DNA of 33,643 nt from Synechococcus sp. AG-679-A04 (GTDB lineage: Bacteria > Cyanobacteriota > Cyanobacteriia > PCC-6307 > Cyanobiaceae). The stretch lies in contig QCUI01000019.1 in NCBI GenBank assembly GCA_003210775.1, forward strand, positions 1-33,643, written 5' to 3'. Of the stretch, positions 1-9,077 are shown one piece after another. Each line of letters begins with the position of its first letter. Within the stretch, counting starts at the first letter, position 1. The notes under the pieces were generated by a model. The model saw only the letters and a list, made by a program, of their open reading frames with translations. It ran no database searches and was not told the DNA's origin. The position numbers and the translations under genes were made by a program.

Positions 1-2
1 TG

Positions 3-380
3 ATCCATCCCGCCGATCGGATCATCGTGGCCCTCGATGGCATGGCCCCGGATCAGGCCCTGACCTTTGCTGCACGGGTGGAGGGATTGCGCTGGGTGAA
101 GGTGGGTCTGGAGCTGTTTGTGCAGGCCGGCCCTGAGGTGGTGGGTCAGCTTCGAGAGCAGGGCCTTCGGGTGTTTCTGGATCTCAAATTTCACGACATC
201 CCGGCCACGATGGCGGGTTCCTGCCGGCGGGTGGCGGCCTTGGGAGCAGAGCTGATTACGGTGCATGCTTGCGCCGGCAGCGAAGCGTTGCAGGGTTCTC
301 CAACAGTGGAATGGCTTGGGCAAGCAACTGGTCGGCAGCGAAGTCTTCTTGCACAAATTCGGGAACCAGACGCTCCTTGA
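3..380 (+). pseudogene. pyrF: Orotidine 5'-phosphate decarboxylase, 5' part only, fused out of context
   Basis: PyrF decarboxylates OMP to UMP in pyrimidine synthesis. The frame is open from the window edge, so the true start lies at or before base 1. The sequence shows the family's N-terminal blocks: VALDG near base 27, the substrate-binding KVGLELF, and the catalytic DLKFHDIP block (Asp-Lys-x-x-Asp type) at about 178-202, then [12 protein letters not shown]. Family similarity stops at about base 293. The remaining residues up to the stop at 380 are antisense lpxB read in another frame. A normal PyrF is about 230-245 residues; here only about 95 native residues remain and the C-terminal half of the TIM barrel is missing. 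The product should be inactive. Either a real deletion or an assembly join could explain this. Confidence 0.85.
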
Positions 381-1359
381 GCAGCAGATTCACCGGCGAG
401 ATGTGATCTACATGGAAGCCCAGCAGATTGCGCGCCACCCAAGCTGTCATCCGACTCACCCGGTATCCGACCACCTGGGGCACTCCATGAAGAGCCAGCT
501 CGATATTCACGGTTCCCGACTTTCCAAGCGCGAGATCAGCTGCGCTGAAGAGTGAGGGCTTAAGAGCATCCGCATCTGCGGCTGGAATAACGCGTCCACG
601 GACACCGGCGGCTTCAAGTCCCTCCTGAAGTTCACGCTCGAAACGACTAAGGCCTGCAGGCACCATCACCATCAGATTCGGATCACGTGCCTGCAAACGT
701 GCCGCCACCTCCACAAGCGCTGGCATCAGATAGCGCAACTCCTGCGGCCGGGATGCGGGCATCAGCAGCAGCAGCCGTCCCTTCGGATCAAGTCCAAGCT
801 GGCGACAGGCCTCAACACGATCAGGCTTGCCGCCAGCAAGATCGAGCAGAGGATGACCAACCCAGGTGACCTGCGCACCATGGGATGCATAAAAGGATGC
901 TTCCTGGGGGAAGATCGCAAGGATGCGATTGGTGAAGGACAGCAGGCTGCTCGTGCCGTTGTCATTCATGCGCCAAGCCCATTCCTGAGGGGCGATGTAA
1001 TAAGTGATAGGGACCTCAGGTAACTTGCGGCGCAGACGCTTGCCGAGACGCACATTGGCCCCCATGTAATCAATTAGTACAACGGCATCAGGTGGCCGCG
1101 CACTGAGTTCCTTGTTAACCCGCGACTGAAGCTTCAACGTCGGCAAGACCTGGGGAAGGTGCTCCAGAAGACCAATCGAGCCGAGTGCAGCCGTATCGGC
1201 AAGAAGTTCCGCACCGGCTGCATGCATGCGTGGTCCACCAAGGGCCAGCACCTCAAGCTCGAGACTCCTCAGGCGAGCCTGCCGATGCAGAGCCTCTACC
1301 AACAGGCTTCCCTGAAGATCACCAGACACCTCACCGGTGCTAATCAGCACACGCACCAT
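256..1359 (-). CDS. lpxB: Lipid-A-disaccharide synthase, 3' end replaced
   Basis: LpxB is a family GT19 glycosyltransferase that joins UDP-diacylglucosamine and lipid X into the lipid A disaccharide at the inner membrane. The N-terminal [12 protein letters not shown] block, the [12 protein letters not shown] region, [10 protein letters not shown] and [12 protein letters not shown] are typical of the family. It is 367 residues; relatives are usually about 380-395. Residues up to LLENPA (about residue 357) look native. The last ten residues ([10 protein letters not shown]) are antisense pyrF, so roughly 25-35 native residues are missing. The ATG overlaps the lpxA stop by one base (TGATG), which fixes the start and implies coupled translation. 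Activity of the truncated protein is uncertain. Confidence 0.93.
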   Translation of the reverse strand: MVRVLISTGEVSGDLQGSLLVEALHRQARLRSLELEVLALGGPRMHAAGAELLADTAALGSIGLLEHLPQVLPTLKLQSRVNKELSARPPDAVVLIDYMGANVRLGKRLRRKLPEVPITYYIAPQEWAWRMNDNGTSSLLSFTNRILAIFPQEASFYASHGAQVTWVGHPLLDLAGGKPDRVEACRQLGLDPKGRLLLLMPASRPQELRYLMPALVEVAARLQARDPNLMVMVPAGLSRFERELQEGLEAAGVRGRVIPAADADALKPSLFSAADLALGKSGTVNIELALHGVPQVVGYRVSRMTAWVARNLLGFHVDHISPVNLLLKERLVPEFVQEDFAADQLLAQAIPLLENPATLRCRRKHAP

Positions 1360-2213
1360 CAGCGACCACCGACAGCAGGCATGGGGCCGCGCCGCCCCTG
1401 ACTGATCGATCCCTCGAGGAAGGAGCAGAGATGATCGGCCAGCGGCATCAGGGGCTGCTCACGGGCCAGCCTCAGACCTTCAGCAATGACATGATCTGAG
1501 CGATAGAGCAGTGTCCAAATGTCCTGAAGCTGCTTGATGTCCTGCCCCTGGTCCTTGCGATCAAGCCCCCGCCTGCGCAGACCCACGCGGTTGAGGCCGC
1601 GCACCCTTCCGGGATGCCCCTCAACAAGGCAGTAGGGAGGCACATCCCGGTCCACCCTTGTCATGCCTCCAACCATCGCCATCCCGCCGATCTGCACAAA
1701 CTGGTGGATCCCCAGACACCCACCGATCACAGCCTTGTCCTCGATCAGAACATGACCGGCAACCTGGATGCCGTTGGACATCACAATGCCGTTGCCCAGC
1801 AGGCAGTTATGCCCCAGATGGCAGTAAGCCATTAACAGGTTGTGATCGCCGATGCGGGTCTGCTCTCCCTCGTCGGTCGCCCGATTGATCGTGACGCATT
1901 CACGGATGCTGTTGTGATTCCCGATCACCACCTCCGTCGGAGCTCCCTTGTACTTGAGATCCTGAGGCTCGAGTCCGAGGCAGGCACCGGGAAAAATCTT
2001 GTTGTGTTCGCCGATGACGAGGCGACCATCAAGCACCGCGTGGGGCCCGACCCAGGTGTGAGACCCAATGCGAACATCAGGACCCACCACGGCACCTGGA
2101 CCGATCACCACACCCGGGGCAAGCTCCGCACGGGAATCGACCGCAGCAAGCGGATGAATCTGGGGAGGACGGTCCTCAGCAGTCACGGCGGGGGATCGCT
2201 GTTCACTCATCAT
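1359..2213 (-). CDS. lpxA: Acyl-ACP--UDP-N-acetylglucosamine O-acyltransferase
   Basis: LpxA carries out the first step of lipid A synthesis, moving a hydroxyacyl chain from ACP to UDP-GlcNAc. The protein (284 residues from this start) is dominated by hexapeptide repeats of a left-handed beta helix from about residue 20 to 200. The [10 protein letters not shown] block contains the catalytic histidine at about residue 135. The C-terminal helical part follows the [14 protein letters not shown] motif. Two adjacent ATG codons are available (2213 and 2210). It begins 2 bases after the fabZ stop and shares one base with the lpxB start. About 20 extra N-terminal residues precede the first repeat compared with E. 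coli, which may mean a slightly later true start. Confidence 0.96.
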   Translation of the reverse strand: MMSEQRSPAVTAEDRPPQIHPLAAVDSRAELAPGVVIGPGAVVGPDVRIGSHTWVGPHAVLDGRLVIGEHNKIFPGACLGLEPQDLKYKGAPTEVVIGNHNSIRECVTINRATDEGEQTRIGDHNLLMAYCHLGHNCLLGNGIVMSNGIQVAGHVLIEDKAVIGGCLGIHQFVQIGGMAMVGGMTRVDRDVPPYCLVEGHPGRVRGLNRVGLRRRGLDRKDQGQDIKQLQDIWTLLYRSDHVIAEGLRLAREQPLMPLADHLCSFLEGSISQGRRGPMPAVGGR

Positions 2214-2215
2214 GG

Positions 2216-2701
2216 TCAGTCAACCAGCGAGAACATGAGCTCGCCGGAACAGACCAGCTGACCATCCACCGTGGCCTGAGCCTTCACCTTCCCAAAGCGC
2301 TTGCGTTTGAGACTCAGCAGCTCACAGGTGATCAGCAACTGATCCCCTGGGATCACCGGGCGACGGAAGCGCACGCCATCGATACCAGCAAAAACAAACA
2401 GCCCTTTGGGCAGATCGGGCATCTGGGTGACGATCAGACCACCCACCTGCGCCATGGCCTCCACAATCAACACCCCAGGCATTAAGGGCCGTCCGGGGAA
2501 ATGGCCCTGGAACTGAGGCTCATTGAGGGTGATGTTTTTGATAGCCACTGCTTTTTCACCGGGCACGTGCTCCAGGACGCGATCCACAAGCGCGAAGGGG
2601 TAGCGATGGGGAAGCAACCCCATGATCTGCTCCGCAGTGAGCTGAGGCTGGGCTGCGGTGGTAGCGGAGGAGGAAGTCAAATCGGTTTCAGGGCTGAGCA
2701 T
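2216..2701 (-). CDS. fabZ: 3-hydroxyacyl-[acyl-carrier-protein] dehydratase
   Basis: FabZ dehydrates beta-hydroxyacyl-ACP in fatty acid elongation. It competes with LpxA and LpxC for hydroxyacyl-ACP, which explains its place in the lipid A operon. The hot-dog fold signatures are present: [13 protein letters not shown] (about residues 30-42), then [12 protein letters not shown] with the catalytic His at 67, and Glu at 81 in VEAMAQ. From the ATG at 2701 the protein is 161 residues; longer starts would run through the lpxC coding sequence with no FabZ similarity. The start lies 14 bases inside the lpxC 3' end. A Ser/Thr/Ala-rich stretch at residues 9-19 precedes the domain and is probably disordered. 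Confidence 0.96.
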   Translation of the reverse strand: MLSPETDLTSSSATTAAQPQLTAEQIMGLLPHRYPFALVDRVLEHVPGEKAVAIKNITLNEPQFQGHFPGRPLMPGVLIVEAMAQVGGLIVTQMPDLPKGLFVFAGIDGVRFRRPVIPGDQLLITCELLSLKRKRFGKVKAQATVDGQLVCSGELMFSLVD

Positions 2702-3542
2702 CGGATCGATCGGCCAGGACCGCCGCCAGGTCGGTGTGCAGACCATGGGAGCCGCGGTAGACCAGCACCTGCGCCCGCGGAAAACCCACAAGCGCCAGAT
2801 CACCGATCAAGTCCAGAAGCTTATGGCGCACCGGTTCATCGGGATAGCGCAGAGGTGGATTCAGCCAGTGGTCGCCATCACAGACCAGAGCATTATCGAG
2901 GGCACCACCCTGAATCAGCCCCGCCGCACGCAATTGATCCACCTGCTCACGGAAGCCGAAAGTGCGAGCCGGAGCGATCTCTGCCACGAAGCTCTCTGGC
3001 GTCAGCGCCAGAGCACATTGCTGACGCCCGATGGCTGGCTGGGGGAAATCAATAACGCCAACCAGCATGAACTCCTCAGCTGGCGTGGCGGTGATCACAC
3101 TGCTGCCTCGATGTAGAGCGATCGCTTGCTGCAATTGCGGCCGAGCGGGAGCAGGCGTTGATGCCGGGGCAAGACCTGCCTCGGCGATCGCTTCCACCCA
3201 TCCCTGAGAGGAGCCGTCCAGAAGGGGAATCTCGCTGCCTTCTACTTCGAGATGTACATGCGTGAGACCACATCCGGCGATGGCAGCGAGCAGATGTTCC
3301 ACCGTGGCGAGCTTTCGATCACCCAGCTCCAGAGTGGTGCAGAGAGGGCTGTCACGAACCTGGGAAGGCATCAACTTGAGCGGGTTGCTGCCGATTGCCG
3401 GCCAGCTCACCCAGACACCAGGCTGCAGCGAAGGCTGCAGGGTGACGGAGACCTGCTCACCACTATGTAGACCAATGCCGCTCCGGCGGGCTGGCCCCTC
3501 GAGGGTCCAGGCTCCGTCGTAATCATGAGGCCAGACGACCAT
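2688..3542 (-). CDS. lpxC: UDP-3-O-acyl-N-acetylglucosamine deacetylase
   Basis: LpxC is the zinc-dependent deacetylase that makes the committed step of lipid A synthesis. The protein is 284 residues. The zinc ligands can be seen: His83 in [10 protein letters not shown], and His240 plus Asp244 in [10 protein letters not shown]. The catalytic His is probably His266 in RGSHGLHT. The opening [16 protein letters not shown] matches the family's GVGLHSG element, so the start is close to correct. The ATG overlaps the bamA stop by one base (TGATG). The 3' end overlaps fabZ by 14 bases. It is slightly shorter than the E. coli protein (305 residues), as is common in cyanobacteria. Confidence 0.96.
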   Translation of the reverse strand: MVVWPHDYDGAWTLEGPARRSGIGLHSGEQVSVTLQPSLQPGVWVSWPAIGSNPLKLMPSQVRDSPLCTTLELGDRKLATVEHLLAAIAGCGLTHVHLEVEGSEIPLLDGSSQGWVEAIAEAGLAPASTPAPARPQLQQAIALHRGSSVITATPAEEFMLVGVIDFPQPAIGRQQCALALTPESFVAEIAPARTFGFREQVDQLRAAGLIQGGALDNALVCDGDHWLNPPLRYPDEPVRHKLLDLIGDLALVGFPRAQVLVYRGSHGLHTDLAAVLADRSDAQP

Positions 3543-5860
3543 CAGAATTTCCAGCCGACGCCCAGATTGAAGCGGTACTCACCAGTGAAGTTTTGGCTGG
3601 CCACCTCCAGACGCAGTGGTCCTACTGGTGTCGTGACGATCACACCAACACCTGGAGAGACGCCCGAACCGGGTTTGTCAAGCAGCTCACCAGGTTTGCC
3701 GGGAACATTGGCCTGAGAGCCGAAATCGGTACCTGCATCAATAAACACCTCGCCGGCGAAGATGCTGAAGATTGGAAAGCGATATTCAATGGTTGCCTCT
3801 CCAAAACTGCGTCCGACAGCCAAATCACAATCGAACCAGCCGCGGACGGAGTTGGATCCACCCAGGCAGAAGGCTTCATAGGGGGGCAGATCACCGATCA
3901 CGGTGCCGGCCTTGATTTGAAAAGCCAGGGCCTGAGGGCAATTCTCCGGTTCACCCTCCTTGGGGCGACAACCCTTGGCCAGCTTCAGCCATTTGACGGG
4001 AATGAAATGGGTGTAGCTGGTACGGACGCGATTAAAGGTCGGAGAGTTCTCTCCGATGGAGAGATATTGTTCCGTACCGAAGCTGAAGAAGTTGCCTGAG
4101 GTCGGATTGCGACCATCGTTCAAGGTGCTGTAGGTGGTCGCAAACCGAACACTGGCGAGTGTGTTCTGGTCAGCGCAATTAAAGGCAGTGCAGATGACCT
4201 CATCTTTAGCAACACGATCGTTGTTGATCCTTCTACTGGCAATGCCGTAGGGCCTTGTATCACCCGAATAGTTAATCGGACGAACGGACTGAAGATTCAG
4301 CCCAGCAAGGACTTGCCAGGGAACTTTTTTGAAAGGATCGCCACCATTGAGTGGACGCGCAAAAATCACATTGCCGCCGATACGCTCTAGTGCGATTGAA
4401 TCTCCCTGAAAATCAAACCAGCTGGCATCGGAGAATGCATCACTAGCCTCATCGACATTGTCAAACTTACTTTCGGCAGGATTATTACTGGAACTAATTG
4501 AATAAATATTTGAGGAATTGTTATCCTGGTAATCATTAAGAGCAACGATGTCTCCATCGTTCTGACTTTGGAAGACCTGCGGGACTTCCCGGCTCAGGAA
4601 CAATGAGGTACGGAAGGAGGTTCGATGGCTATCTCCTTTAATCCAGGGGTCGGAGAACGTGATGTTCGCAAGACCGCCGAACTGACCGTAGGTGAAATTC
4701 AGTGCCAAGTCCCAGGCACGACCGAACAGATTGCCGTCCGAAAGCTGGATCTGGCCAAACACGCCTTGGCTTTGGCTGTAGCCGAGGCCGCCTGAGAGAG
4801 AGCCAGTGGACTGCTCGACGATGCCAAGAACGATGGTGATGAAGCCTGGCTCGCCAGTCACCGGCTTCAAGGTCACCTTCACATCACTGAACAGCGATGT
4901 GCCATACAAACGACGAATGTCACTCTCAAGTTGGGTGCGATTGAAGGGTTCGCCTGGTTTGATGGAGATTTCCCTGCTCACAACCCATGGTTTGGTCTTG
5001 CCCTTGATCGGCTCTCCTTTCTCATTGGTGTCCTCCCCTTCCTTATCGATGAATTTCACCTCGACACCGGCCACGGTGCCGATCAGAACCTTCAGCTGCA
5101 CGACGCCATCAGGACTCACCCTGGTGGGCCCACTCACACGAGCCAGTGAATAACCCTGCTCGGCGTACCACTTCTGCAGCTCCTTCATCCGCAGCTGCAA
5201 CTCATTGAGGTTGAGAGTGCGGCCGTAATCGGAACTGAAGGTGTCCTCAATCACCTGCGGCTCAATCTTGTTGTCCTCAGGATCAAGAACAACCTGAGTC
5301 ATCACCGGGTTGGGCACCACCTGAACCACCAGCTGAACACCCAGCGGACCGTTGATTGGCTCAATCCGAACGTCTGAGAACCATCCGGTGGCATAGATGC
5401 CATCGAGATCGAGCTTCAGCTCCTCCCTCGTCACCCGGCTGCCGGGGCGTACACGCATGGCGTCATAGGCAGCGAGCTCGAGACGTTCCTGCTCTGGATG
5501 TCCATCGATGCCCTCAATGATCACCTCGGTGATCAACACCCTGGGCTGTTGCGGCCCTTCATCAATCGGCTCGGCAACAGGAGTTGCTGCAGGGGCAGGG
5601 GTGACCTCAATGGGCTCGACCTCGATCTGCTCTTCCGTTATCTCCGCCTCAACAGCATCCGTCTCAACACCATCGGCCTCAACAGCATCTGCCTCGGCAT
5701 CAACCTGAATTTCTTCGGTCTGCTCAACTTCAATGTCCGTCACACCAGGCTCAGCCTGGGCTTGCCCCGGCAAGCCGCTGATTAAAGGGAGGGCGAGGGC
5801 AAACCCCACGGCACCTCGCCGAACGGCGTTCTTGGTTCGGCTGGAGGAGAAAGCGACCAT
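3542..5860 (-). CDS. bamA: Outer membrane assembly factor BamA / Omp85
   Basis: This Omp85-family protein inserts beta-barrel proteins into the outer membrane. From the ATG at 5860 it has 772 residues. A signal peptide (about residues 1-36, ending GQAQA) is followed by an acidic Glu/Asp/Val/Ala stretch (about 40-100), POTRA domains (about 105-345), then a 16-strand-type barrel. Late in the barrel is the signature LGGSNSVRGW (VRG motif of loop 6), and the protein ends in an aromatic GWKF as outer-membrane barrels do. A longer frame begins at a TTG at 5893, but the ATG gives a cleaner signal peptide. It lies 45 bases after purC and overlaps lpxC by one base. Odd points are an AT-rich Asn/Ser loop and a 15-bp coding repeat, both listed separately. 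Confidence 0.95.
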   Translation of the reverse strand: MVAFSSSRTKNAVRRGAVGFALALPLISGLPGQAQAEPGVTDIEVEQTEEIQVDAEADAVEADGVETDAVEAEITEEQIEVEPIEVTPAPAATPVAEPIDEGPQQPRVLITEVIIEGIDGHPEQERLELAAYDAMRVRPGSRVTREELKLDLDGIYATGWFSDVRIEPINGPLGVQLVVQVVPNPVMTQVVLDPEDNKIEPQVIEDTFSSDYGRTLNLNELQLRMKELQKWYAEQGYSLARVSGPTRVSPDGVVQLKVLIGTVAGVEVKFIDKEGEDTNEKGEPIKGKTKPWVVSREISIKPGEPFNRTQLESDIRRLYGTSLFSDVKVTLKPVTGEPGFITIVLGIVEQSTGSLSGGLGYSQSQGVFGQIQLSDGNLFGRAWDLALNFTYGQFGGLANITFSDPWIKGDSHRTSFRTSLFLSREVPQVFQSQNDGDIVALNDYQDNNSSNIYSISSSNNPAESKFDNVDEASDAFSDASWFDFQGDSIALERIGGNVIFARPLNGGDPFKKVPWQVLAGLNLQSVRPINYSGDTRPYGIASRRINNDRVAKDEVICTAFNCADQNTLASVRFATTYSTLNDGRNPTSGNFFSFGTEQYLSIGENSPTFNRVRTSYTHFIPVKWLKLAKGCRPKEGEPENCPQALAFQIKAGTVIGDLPPYEAFCLGGSNSVRGWFDCDLAVGRSFGEATIEYRFPIFSIFAGEVFIDAGTDFGSQANVPGKPGELLDKPGSGVSPGVGVIVTTPVGPLRLEVASQNFTGEYRFNLGVGWKF
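5646..5705 (+). repeat. bamA: 15-bp tandem coding repeat in the bamA acidic linker
   Basis: Three close copies of a 15-base unit are visible at 5646-5660, 5661-5675 and 5676-5690, with a degenerate fourth at 5691-5705. On the coding (minus) strand each copy encodes a five-residue acidic unit of the type DAVEA / DGVET. The unit is a whole number of codons, so copy-number change would alter linker length without shifting the frame. It lies just after the signal peptide and before the first POTRA domain. Confidence 0.8.
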
Positions 5861-5905
5861 TGAGGAGACGGAAGTCGGCCGAGCCGGCCACAAACGTCGC
5901 TGAAC

Positions 5906-6658
5906 TTAACTGCAGTTGCGGGGTGTAGGGCAGGCCCCTTGTACCCGTTTGCAGACCTCCCCGTAGGCCTCGATCACACCACCCAGGTCCTTCCGAAATC
6001 GGTCCTTGTCGAGGATGCGCTCCTCCGCATCCATGCACGACAGATCCCAAAGTCGACAGGTGTCAGGGCTGATCTCATCAGCCAAAAGCAGCTCACCAGC
6101 GGCATTGAGTCCAAGCTCCAGCTTGAAATCCACCAGCTGCAGGTCAACACTCTTGAAGAAAGGAACCAGCACAGCATTCACGTTCCTGGCCAATAGCTCG
6201 ATCCGCCCCCGCAACTCGTTAGACACCAGACCCAGCAGAGCCAGGCGTGCGTCCGTCAGTAACGGATCGCCCAGGCCATCATCTTTGTAATACAGGTCAA
6301 GCAAAGCCGGCTCAAGGGCTGTGCCCTGCACGATCGGCGTCTCTCGACAGAGCGAGCCGGTAGCGATATTGCGCAGCACCACCTCAACCGGAATCACCTC
6401 GACGCGCTGGACAACCATCCAGGTTTCCCCGGCGATTCCGTAGTAATGGGTAGGGATCCCCTCCCGCTCCAGCAATTCGAACAGACAAGCTGAAATTCGG
6501 CAGGTGAGACGCCCCTTGTCATCAAGCTGTGCCTTTTTCTGGGCGTTGAATGCAGTGGCGTCGTTCTTGAATTCCACCAGCACTTGCTGGTCGTTTGAAC
6601 CGGCATAGACGCGTTTGGCTTTGCCTTCGTAAAGAAGGTCGCCGTGAGGAATGGTCAT
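5906..6658 (-). CDS. purC: Phosphoribosylaminoimidazole-succinocarboxamide synthase
   Basis: PurC (SAICAR synthetase) joins CAIR and aspartate with ATP in purine synthesis, in the cytoplasm. The protein is 250 residues, normal for bacteria. It shows the N-terminal [11 protein letters not shown], the [16 protein letters not shown] block and [12 protein letters not shown], all diagnostic. The ATG at 6658 overlaps the stop of the upstream gene by 4 bases (ATGA). bamA follows 45 bases downstream, so purC probably shares transcripts with the outer-membrane operon. purD, another purine gene, lies just beyond the divergent promoter region. Confidence 0.97.
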   Translation of the reverse strand: MTIPHGDLLYEGKAKRVYAGSNDQQVLVEFKNDATAFNAQKKAQLDDKGRLTCRISACLFELLEREGIPTHYYGIAGETWMVVQRVEVIPVEVVLRNIATGSLCRETPIVQGTALEPALLDLYYKDDGLGDPLLTDARLALLGLVSNELRGRIELLARNVNAVLVPFFKSVDLQLVDFKLELGLNAAGELLLADEISPDTCRLWDLSCMDAEERILDKDRFRKDLGGVIEAYGEVCKRVQGACPTPRNCS

Positions 6659-7650
6659 GGCTGCTCATCAACGCCGGTCGCGCCGGCTTCAGGTGCTGAT
6701 GATTCTCCCAGCGCGGCGTGGCCACCTGGTGACCGCGGAGAGCGCAGGTCCTGCTGCAGCTGCTGGCGTTGCTCAAGAGAGACCCCTGGCAGATCCTGAT
6801 CGAGATCCAGCAAGGTGAAGCGATCATCAACTCTGGTTGCCAGCCGTCGCAGCCGTTCCCGGGGACGTTCACCACTGCCGCCACTGGCAAGCTCCAACCG
6901 CAACTGAAGCCGCAGCAAGTCTTCTGCCTGGTTCCAGGCCTGCTCTGACGCGGCCTGATCAAGCGCCACCTCAATCAACGATGCGCTGCGTTCGAACTCC
7001 ATCACATCCAGCAGTTCAGCTGCGAGACCCAGACGACGTGCTGCGATCACCCCTGGCGTTCGGCCCGCAAGCAAGGTGATCACCGCTTGCTCCGACTGCC
7101 CGGAGGCGATCTGCGCTTCGGCCAGAAGGTCAAGAGCTGAACGTGTTGCAGGCAAACCTTCCTCATCCAGACCCACCACAAGCAGCTCAGCATCAAGACT
7201 GGTGAGGTCTCCTGCCGCCAGACGCCGCAGAGCCAGGACAATGCGCTGCTGATCCAATGCTGCACTCGCAGCCTGCCAAGACAACAGCAACCATTCCCGG
7301 CGTCGACGACCGGGACCGGGGCCGTAGCGACTGAGGACCACTTGTGCGCTATCCGGCGCTTTGCAGGACATCAGAGCCCTGGCATTAGCCATCACTACAT
7401 CGAATGTTTGCGGAGCTGGCGCAACCAGCATGAGCCGATCACGCAGCAGCTGGAGACGTTCATTGACTCCGAAGCTGGCCGACTCCTCGCAGGCCAGCTC
7501 CAGCTCAGGAAGACCTCCTTCGATCAGAACAGTCTCGAAGAGCTCCTGAGGCATGGGCACCGCAGATTGGAGCGACATCGAGGAGCCTGGCGCTGCGGAG
7601 CCTGGCACCACCGCCAAGAGAAGTGATAGAGGCAGGGGGAGCAAACCCAT
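6655..7650 (-). CDS. Secreted or lipid-bilayer-anchored protein of unknown function
   Basis: I do not recognise a named family. From the ATG at 7650 the protein has 331 residues and begins with a hydrophobic stretch, [20 protein letters not shown], that looks like a signal peptide. Longer starts upstream would bury this signal. The rest is Leu/Ala/Glu/Arg-rich and appears almost entirely alpha-helical, with spacing that could fit a tetratricopeptide-like helical repeat, though no clear TPR consensus is visible. The C-terminal 40 residues are Ser/Gly/Ala/Pro-rich and probably disordered. It overlaps purC by 4 bases and is divergent from purD. A periplasmic role near bamA and lpx genes is an inference from context only. 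Confidence 0.75.
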   Translation of the reverse strand: MGLLPLPLSLLLAVVPGSAAPGSSMSLQSAVPMPQELFETVLIEGGLPELELACEESASFGVNERLQLLRDRLMLVAPAPQTFDVVMANARALMSCKAPDSAQVVLSRYGPGPGRRRREWLLLSWQAASAALDQQRIVLALRRLAAGDLTSLDAELLVVGLDEEGLPATRSALDLLAEAQIASGQSEQAVITLLAGRTPGVIAARRLGLAAELLDVMEFERSASLIEVALDQAASEQAWNQAEDLLRLQLRLELASGGSGERPRERLRRLATRVDDRFTLLDLDQDLPGVSLEQRQQLQQDLRSPRSPGGHAALGESSAPEAGATGVDEQP

Positions 7651-7751
7651 GGTCCGGAAGGCGTTCAACAAAGATGGAACGATCTCTCCGCCATCAACAA
7701 CAGCGGAGCGACGCTCAAACCTAAGGGCCTCCGCCCGAAACACTTGCCTCC
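7651..7751. promoter_or_regulatory. Divergent intergenic region with a 6-bp dyad
   Basis: This 101-base gap separates two divergent genes (purD and the unknown secreted protein heading the purC-bamA-lpx run), so it should hold promoters in both directions. A perfect inverted repeat, CTCCGC at 7686-7691 and GCGGAG at 7703-7708, has an 11-base spacer and could be an operator. I see no convincing -35/-10 pairs. Confidence 0.35.
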
Positions 7752-9068
7752 ATGGCCCATTCCAGCTCCCGTCCTCAGACCCTGCCACCGCTCCGTCATT
7801 TGCTCGTGGTGGGCTGTGGTGGCCGTGAACAGGCTCTGGCCTGGGCCTTGCGCCGCTGCCCAGGAATTGAGGCTGTTTGGGTCACGCCTGGAAACGGGGG
7901 AACCCAAGACCTCGACAACTGCAAGTCGCTGGCGGTCGGGGAACAGGATCCCGAGGGCCTGATCAAAGCCTGCCGGGAACAGGCGATCGATCTGGTAGTG
8001 ATCGGACCGGAAGCCCCGCTTGCTGCCGGGGTGGCTGATCGTTTGCGGGATGCAAAAATAGCTGTGTTTGGCCCCAGCGCCGAAGGAGCCCAGCTTGAAT
8101 CCAGCAAAGCCTGGGCCAAGGCTTTGATGCGCGAAGCCGGAATTCCCACCGCGGGGCACTGGACTGTCGCAAGCGCCATCGAAGGGCTGGAGCTGCTGAA
8201 ACAGCTGCAACGACCACTGGTGGTGAAAGCCGATGGCTTGGCAGCAGGGAAAGGAGTGACCGTCGCCGAAACCCTCGAAGAGACTGAAGCAGCGATTCGT
8301 GACGCCTTTGCCGGACGCTTCGGCTGCGCAGGTGAGCGTCTGGTTCTGGAGGAACGCCTCCGAGGTCCTGAGGTGTCTGTTTTCGCCTTGTGCGATGGCG
8401 AGCGCATGGTGCTGTTACCTCCGGCTCAAGACCACAAGCGACTGCTCGAGGGCGACCGGGGACCGAACACCGGGGGCATGGGCGCCTATGCACCCGCTCC
8501 GTTGCTCGATCAAGCCGGGCTTGAACAGGTGCAGCAGCTTGTACTCGAACCCACCCTGCAGGCACTGAGGGATCAGGGAATCCACTACAGAGGGGTGATC
8601 TATGCCGGCCTGATGCTGACCCAGGAGGGTCCCCAGGTGATCGAATTCAACTGTCGCTTCGGAGATCCTGAATGCCAAACCCTGATGCCCTTGATGGGTC
8701 CAGAACTCGCAAATGTTCTGCAGGCCTGCGCCCTCGGATGCCTGGATCAGGCACCCGAGCTCTCGGTTGCCCAAACCTGCAGCGCTTGTGTTGTGGCAGC
8801 CGCTGAGGGCTATCCCGAAACTCCACGCAAGGGGGATTTGATCCAGCTGAAGTCGGACCCCGACAGCCAACGCCAACTGTTTCATGCCGGGACGCGTCGT
8901 CAGGATGATGGCCAGGTGGTGACTGCCGGAGGACGGGTGCTGACGCAGGTCGCCCAAGCGGCAGACTTTGATCAGGCCTTCGCAAGCGCCTACGCAGGTC
9001 TCGAATTGGTGCGGTTCAACGGGATGCAGTTCCGTCGAGACATCGGTTATCAGGTGCGCCGGTCCTAG
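7752..9068 (+). CDS. purD: Phosphoribosylamine--glycine ligase (GAR synthetase)
   Basis: PurD uses ATP to join phosphoribosylamine and glycine, the second step of purine synthesis. The protein is 438 residues, close to the family norm. Diagnostic parts are the N-terminal LLVVGCGGREQALAWAL, the ATP-grasp core VVKADGLAAGKGVTVAET, GPNTGGMGAYAPAP, and VIEFNCRFGDPECQTLMPL. The first block normally reads GGREH; here residue 27 is Gln instead of His, which I would treat as lineage variation. The ATG at 7752 leaves about 17 residues before the first strand, so a later start cannot be excluded. The next gene (nblS) starts only 9 bases after the stop, suggesting co-transcription. Confidence 0.97.
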   Translation: MAHSSSRPQTLPPLRHLLVVGCGGREQALAWALRRCPGIEAVWVTPGNGGTQDLDNCKSLAVGEQDPEGLIKACREQAIDLVVIGPEAPLAAGVADRLRDAKIAVFGPSAEGAQLESSKAWAKALMREAGIPTAGHWTVASAIEGLELLKQLQRPLVVKADGLAAGKGVTVAETLEETEAAIRDAFAGRFGCAGERLVLEERLRGPEVSVFALCDGERMVLLPPAQDHKRLLEGDRGPNTGGMGAYAPAPLLDQAGLEQVQQLVLEPTLQALRDQGIHYRGVIYAGLMLTQEGPQVIEFNCRFGDPECQTLMPLMGPELANVLQACALGCLDQAPELSVAQTCSACVVAAAEGYPETPRKGDLIQLKSDPDSQRQLFHAGTRRQDDGQVVTAGGRVLTQVAQAADFDQAFASAYAGLELVRFNGMQFRRDIGYQVRRS

Positions 9069-9077
9069 TCTCGGTAG

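Noticed and set aside
4806-5153. Plus-strand frame of 115 codons inside bamA
   Set aside because: Antisense to the POTRA region of bamA; Ser/Thr-rich without any recognisable motif.
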